64,000 nucleotides of DNA from Ashinkailepas kermadecensis. Lineage: Eukaryota; Arthropoda; Thecostraca; Neolepadidae. Of the stretch, positions 59,673-64,000 are shown one piece after another. Under the pieces are notes generated by a model. It saw nothing but the letters and a program-made list of their open reading frames with translations. It did no database searches and was not told where the DNA came from. A program made the position numbers and the translations under genes. Location of the stretch: the NCBI GenBank assembly GCA_034440615.1, contig JAOTOM010004302.1:157001-221000 (forward strand). The letters are read 5' to 3'. Positions within the stretch are counted from its first letter, which is position 1; the number at the start of each line of letters is the position of its first letter.

Positions 59673-60740
59673 AGCTAGTTACAGCTATTTCAGGACATCG
59701 CGATAATTTCACCTCGTTCTGTAAGCTAAAGCTACTGGCCTTAATATGCTGGTCCCGTGATGTTTGCAGATCACACATTGTTATCAGCGGCTGTGACATT
59801 TCCTCTCCTTATTTTCCAATACACAGAACTTAAAATAATTTCTACCAGAACAGTTGACGGTGGAGAGGTTAGGCAGAGCAGGCAGTTACCTAAGGTCTAT
59901 CTCCTGCAAATAATGAAAAGGCATTCATCGCATTCTGTAGTACTGTTACAAATTACCTTAAGAATAAGATAATTGTCTATACCTACTTGAGTCTTACCCA
60001 ACCAAACCTACTTGCCACAACCGTGTTATGAGCACTTTTCATCCATTAATTGATTATTCACAAACAAAGCATAGAAGCCTGCTAATGTATCGTCCAAACA
60101 GGCGTCACCACCAGCATAAGTGCAGGAACTCCCTCCATCACAATTTAAAAATAAATTGCGAACTAGTTTATCACGTTAACTAATCTAAACCCAAAACAAA
60201 CTATTCCAAACCAAACTGGTGGTAGCATTACCCGCCCTGCCTATACCTGCCGTGTCAGCATCATTTTAGATAGTGATGCGTCTTTAGAACTGGAATGGAT
60301 TGTGTGCAGTGAGATTCACGGTGACGTTTGCTGAGACTATGCCGTCGGCTCATATATTACCCTCCTGTTCACCTCTCTACTGCTTGACATACCTAAGTGA
60401 GTAGACGTCTTGAGCACATCACTTAAATAATGATAAGTAAAGGGCTGAAGCTCTCCAAAAATAATTTGGAATGCAAGGTATCCTCAGGAAAATTATGTTC
60501 ATGCAACGCTAATGGTATGTAGCTACAATTTCAAAAATTAAAAACCTGGGAAAGTACTATCAACCTCAAATTCATCAAATTTCACTCGTGATAAGGTGAT
60601 TTCATCGTCTATCCACTGATCATTCGACAACGATATAAAAACAGGTTGGCAAAATACATACCATGTAGTTGACGAAAACGAAATAAATTTGAATTCAGCA
60701 CTTTTGGCAAGTTGCTTTCGGGAAAGCGTTTCCATTACCA
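59673..60740. other. unique AT-rich spacer
   Basis: Single-copy sequence up to the mariner 5' end. No gene is recognised. Confidence 0.5.
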
Positions 60741-60759
60741 TACGAGGTACGATCCAAAA

Positions 60760-61800
60760 GTTCCGGGACTGATCATGTGGAGCGTCAGCTGGTTGTAGTT
60801 CCGGGACTGGTCGTGTGGAGCGTCAGCTGGTTGTAGTTCCGGGACTGGTCGTGTGGAGCGTCAGCTGGTTGTAGTTCCGGGACTGGTCGTGTGGAGCGTC
60901 AGCTGGTTGTAGTTCCGGGACCTGTCGTGTGGAGCGTCAGCTGGTTGTGGTTCCGGGGCCTGTCGAGTGGAGCGTCAACTGGTAGCAGTTCCGAGACTGG
61001 TCGAGTGGAGCGTCAACTGGTTGTAGTTCCGGGACTGATCATGTGGAGCGTCAGCTGGTTGTAGTTCCGGGACCTGTCGTGTGGAGCGTCAACTGGTTGT
61101 GGTTCCGGGACTGGTCGTGTGGAGCGTCAACTGGTTGTAGTTCCGGGACTGGTCGTGTGGAGCGTCAGCTGGTTGTAGTTCCGGGACTGGTCGTGTGGAG
61201 CGTCAACTGGTAGCAGTTCCGGGACTGGTCGTGTGGAGCGTCAACTGGTTGTAGTTCCGGGACTGGTCGTGTGGAGCGTCTGCTGGTAGCGGTTCCGGGA
61301 CCTGTCGTGTGGAGCGTCAACTGGTTGTAGTTCCGGGACTGGTCGTGTGGAGCGTCAGCTGGTTGTAGTTCCGGGACTGGTCGTGTGGAGCGTCAGCTGG
61401 TTGTAGTTCCGGGACTGGTCGAGTGGAGCGTCAACTGGTTGTAGTTCCGGGACTGGTCGTGTGGAGCGTCTGCTGGTTGTAGTTCCGGGACCTGTCGTGT
61501 GGAGCGTCAGCTGGTTGTGGTTCGGACTGGTCGTGGAGCGTCGCTGGTTGTAGTTCCGGGACCTGTCGTGTGGAGCGTCAGCTGGTTGTGGTTCGGGACT
61601 GGTTGTGGAGCGTCGCTGGTTGTAGTTCGGGACTGGTCGGTGGGGTCGCTGGTTGTGGTTCCGGGACCATGTGGAGCGTCAACTGGTGTGGTTCGGGACT
61701 TGTGGGCGTCAGCTGGTTGTGGTTCCGGGACCTGTCGTGTGGATCGTCTGCTGGTTGTAGTTCCTGAACTGGTCGTGTGGAGCGTCAGCTGGTTGTGGTA
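60760..61800. repeat. 38-bp minisatellite next to the mariner 5' end
   Basis: About 27 units built from GTTCCGGGACTGGTCGTGTG and GAGCGTCAGCTGGTTGTA. The last five or six units are shortened and degenerate (TGGTTCGGACTGGTCGTGGAG). The array starts inside the mariner terminal repeat region and ends just before the transposase leader. Confidence 0.95.
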
Positions 61801-61984
61801 CGGAATTGAGGTGCCAGATGTCGACGATCAGCTTCATCGTCAAATCGTGTCCGGAGTTCCCCGTTGACAAGCGCACGCGCCGTTTTCACGAGCGTCTTTA
61901 CAAGCTGGTGTTAGTGGGCTCCTGTAATTTTGCGGGAACAAAAGGGCCGACAAAAGGAGCAGCGTATGTGTGTGTGTGTATCAT

Positions 61985-62662
61985 TTTTTTTAGACTTGGC
62001 AAAGCCCGGTCGGAGGACGAATTACTTAAACAAGCATCAGGTGATGAATCCATGAACATAAGCAAAACATTCGAGCGTGTTCACGGTTCAAACGTGGACA
62101 AACTTTGGTTGAGAATTCTGAGCGCTGTGGCCGACAATCAACTAGGGGTGCCGACTAAGATACTGTCAAAGTGCGTCGGACCATCCACGAAGACGATCGG
62201 CGAACGATTAGCGACATTTGCAGCATCGTCGGCCTACCGTTCGGCTCATGCCCCCACATTCCACCGGGGAGCTGAAGATGAGGTGGAGCGGTGCCAAAGT
62301 CGTGCCACGATTGCTGACCCGAGACCAGCGGGAGCGCCGGCTCGCTGTGTGAAGGCATCTCCAGGGACGGGCCAGGAATGGTCGACGCTTCATTTGCAAG
62401 GTCGTCACTGATGTCGAAAGCTGGACTAATGGTTACGATCATGAAGCCAAGCAGCAGCCATCTCAGTGCAAGAACCCAAGTTCTTTGCGACTGATAAACT
62501 GAAGCAGGTCAAGAGTAGCGTTAAGAGTATGTTGATCTGTTTATTTGACGTGGAGGGAATTGTTCACCAGGAGTTTGCTCCTGTAGGTCAAACGGTGATA
62601 CAGCACTGCATCGAGGTCCTGAGGCGTTTGAGAGAAGAAGCGGCTTCAAGACCTGGACCGTG
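61985..62662 (+). pseudogene. mariner transposase relic (frameshifted)
   Basis: In order: RLGKARSEDELLKQASGDES and MNISKTFE (about 61996-62075, N-terminal helix-turn-helix region); then, after a frame change near 62073, SRFKRGQTLVENSERCGR (to about 62140); VRRTIHEDDRRTISDICSIV (about 62170-62235, second helix-turn-helix); KVVPRLLTRDQRERRLAVCE (about 62298-62355); VVTDVESWTNGYDHEAKQQ (about 62400-62457), matching the usual VTGDESW motif but with the first catalytic Asp displaced; VKSMLICLFDVEGIVHQEFA, PVGQTV and VLRRLREE (about 62518-62640). At least two stops and several frame changes occur, so it cannot make transposase. The remaining third of the protein is replaced by the 57-bp array. Confidence 0.9.
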
Positions 62663-63510
62663 AAGCCGCCGCCTGGTAGCTTCTCCACACGGGACCGCAG
62701 TGGGACATGCCAGTCACCCCGCCCAGACCTGGCGGCTTCTCCACACGGGACCGCAGCGGGACATGGCCAGTCACCCCGCCAAGACCTGGCGGCTTCTCCA
62801 CACGGGACCGCAGCGGGACATGCCAGTCACCCCGCCCAGACCTGGCGGCTTCTCCACACGGGACCGCAGCGGGACATGGCCAGTCACCCCGCCCAGACCG
62901 GGCGGCTTCTCCACACGGGACCGCAGCGGGACATGCCAGTCACCCCGCCCAGACCTGGCGGCTTCTCCACACCCACAGCGGGACATGCCAGTCACCCCGC
63001 CCAGACCTGGCGGCTTCTCCACACGGGACCGCAGTGGGACATGCCAGTCACCCCGCCCAGACCTGGCGGCTTCTCCACACGGGACCGCAGTGGGACATGC
63101 CAGTCACCCCGCCCAGACCTGGCGGCTTCTCCACAGGGCCCACAGCAGGACATGGCCAGTCACCCCGCCCAGACCTGGCGGCTTCTCCACACCCACAGCG
63201 GGACATGCCAGTCACCCCGCCCAGACCTGGCGGCTTCTCCACACGGGACCGCAGCGGGACATGGCCAGTCACCCCGCCCAGACCTGGCGGCTTCTCCACA
63301 CCCACAGCGGGACATGGCCAGTCACCCCGCCCAGACCTGGCGGCTTCTCCACACCCACAGCGGGACATGGCCAGTCACCCCGCCCAGACCTGGCGGCTTC
63401 TCCACACCCACAGCGGGACATGCCAGTCACCCCGCCCAGACCTGGCGGCTTCTCCACACGGGACCGCAGCGGGACATGGCCAGTCACCCCGCCCAGACCT
63501 GGATGAACCA
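62645..63510. repeat. 57-bp minisatellite, unit resembling mariner transposase segment
   Basis: About 16 units of 56-58 bp, with a 52-bp variant (CACACCCACAGCGGGACATG) in the right half. One frame of the unit reads QTWRLLH, and GGACCGCAGCGGGACATGCC AGTCAC follows. This is close to codons for HHDxAPAHASH, which is where this DNA falls in a mariner transposase. The ~300-codon frames are by-products of the unit. Confidence 0.93.
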
Positions 63511-63531
63511 TCTCGTACCGTGGTGGCGTCT

Positions 63532-63749
63532 TCCGGCTAAAAACCGAAGACAGAAGTGACGCGGCCGCGGCGACAGGGATTCGCGCCACACCCGTGCTAA
63601 TTAGCCGTGCCCTGTACCACTGAATCAAGCGACGCTATCGCCACGCCGCCGCCGCCGCCGCCGGGCTGACACTAATTGGATGAGGCGCCGCCGCGCCGTA
63701 ATCGTCGACAGGCGCAGCGGCAGGTTTCGCCGCCGTCGCAGGCGATGCG
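63532..63749. other. GC-rich spacer
   Basis: CpG-rich DNA with a (GCC)n run near 63643-63663. No gene is recognised. Confidence 0.4.
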
Positions 63750-63898
63750 AAATCAAAAGCCAGAACGGCCGCGGCGGCGCTGGCCGACCAGAGCTGCAAG
63801 CGGCGGCGCTGGCCGACCAGAGCTGCACGTGGCGGCGCTGGCCGACCAGAGCTGCACGTGGCGGCGCTGGCCGACCAGAGCGGCACGTGGCTGCGCTG
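63750..63898. repeat. 29-bp repeat (GCGGCGCTGGCCGACCAGAG)
   Basis: Four to five units of 29 bp ending CTGCACGTG (an E-box in three of them). The window ends about 100 bp later in CpG-rich DNA. Confidence 0.92.
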
Positions 63899-64000
63899 AC
63901 TGGGGGCGCGCGCCGTAAATTTGCCGCCAGCAGCGCGAGTCACGCGTCTCATTGTAAGTTCCGACTAAATTAGACGGCCGGCACGAGCCAGGCGGGCGGG

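Larger units (their letters stand above)
60741..63531 (+). mobile_element. mariner-family element with two internal minisatellites
   Basis: The left end, TA then CGAGGTACGATCCAAAAGTT, resembles mariner terminal inverted repeats (ACGAGGxxxxxxCAAAAGTxCCxGGACTG type). A transposase relic follows at about 61985-62662. Between them is a 38-bp array (60760-61800) whose first unit overlaps the inner part of the terminal repeat (AGTTCCGGGACTG). After the transposase, at the point where the RRKRPDLW..LLHHDxAPAH segment is expected, a 57-bp array begins and runs to about 63510. A weak match to an inverted terminal repeat (TGGATGAACCATCTCGTA) lies at about 63501-63518. The 3' end is therefore uncertain. 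Without the arrays the element would be close to a normal mariner length. Confidence 0.72.

Noticed and set aside
62660..63559. Three ~270-300-codon frames as proteins after the transposase
   Set aside because: They are the 57-bp satellite read in three frames, with no protein family.

Overview
This window is eukaryotic nuclear DNA. The organism is most likely an arthropod, and a crustacean is my low-confidence guess. The reasons are one clear spliced exon of a Pax1/9-class gene (Pox meso in arthropods), a mariner transposase relic, a relic of a LINE with an RNase H domain, abundant simple repeats and no sign of operons. Only about 0.8 kb is convincingly host protein-coding. By rough count a third or more of the window is tandem repeat, in some 40 arrays with units of about 5 to 100 bp. 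Nearly all long open frames lie inside these arrays and follow from the unit sequence, not from genes.

Layout. Positions 1-5.4 kb are back-to-back GC-rich minisatellites. 6.8-10.1 kb is one large 33-bp array of about 100 units with a higher-order variant. 10.8-17.7 kb has further arrays (48, 36, 45 and 32 bp units) in unique sequence. 18.3-19.05 kb is a CT / poly-T / TCTATA tract with about 545 nearly uninterrupted T. 19.78-20.69 kb and 40.40-41.33 kb are two oppositely oriented copies of one non-autonomous terminal-inverted-repeat element with 4-bp target duplications. 24.3-26.0 and 31.7-32.3 kb are foldback-like elements made of opposed arrays of a 16-bp unit. 29.2-30.5 kb is a decayed LINE ORF2 on the minus strand. 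35.16-35.96 kb is the last exon of a Pox meso gene on the minus strand, in a CpG-rich block. 42.0-43.3 kb is a TGTGACGG-type array. 46.2-47.75 kb is CpG-rich with a TGACG array, five CCAAT boxes and a full CRE, and looks like a promoter. 56-63.5 kb is mostly arrays, ending in a mariner relic that carries two arrays.

The most interesting theme is the birth of minisatellites from transposon sequence. The mariner at 60.74-63.5 kb has a 38-bp array next to its 5' terminal repeat and a 57-bp array whose unit resembles its own transposase segment around the second catalytic aspartate. The LINE relic has an in-frame 54-bp triplication of an ORF2 segment. The foldback elements are built wholly of subrepeats. 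No defence, biosynthetic or other multi-gene system is visible.
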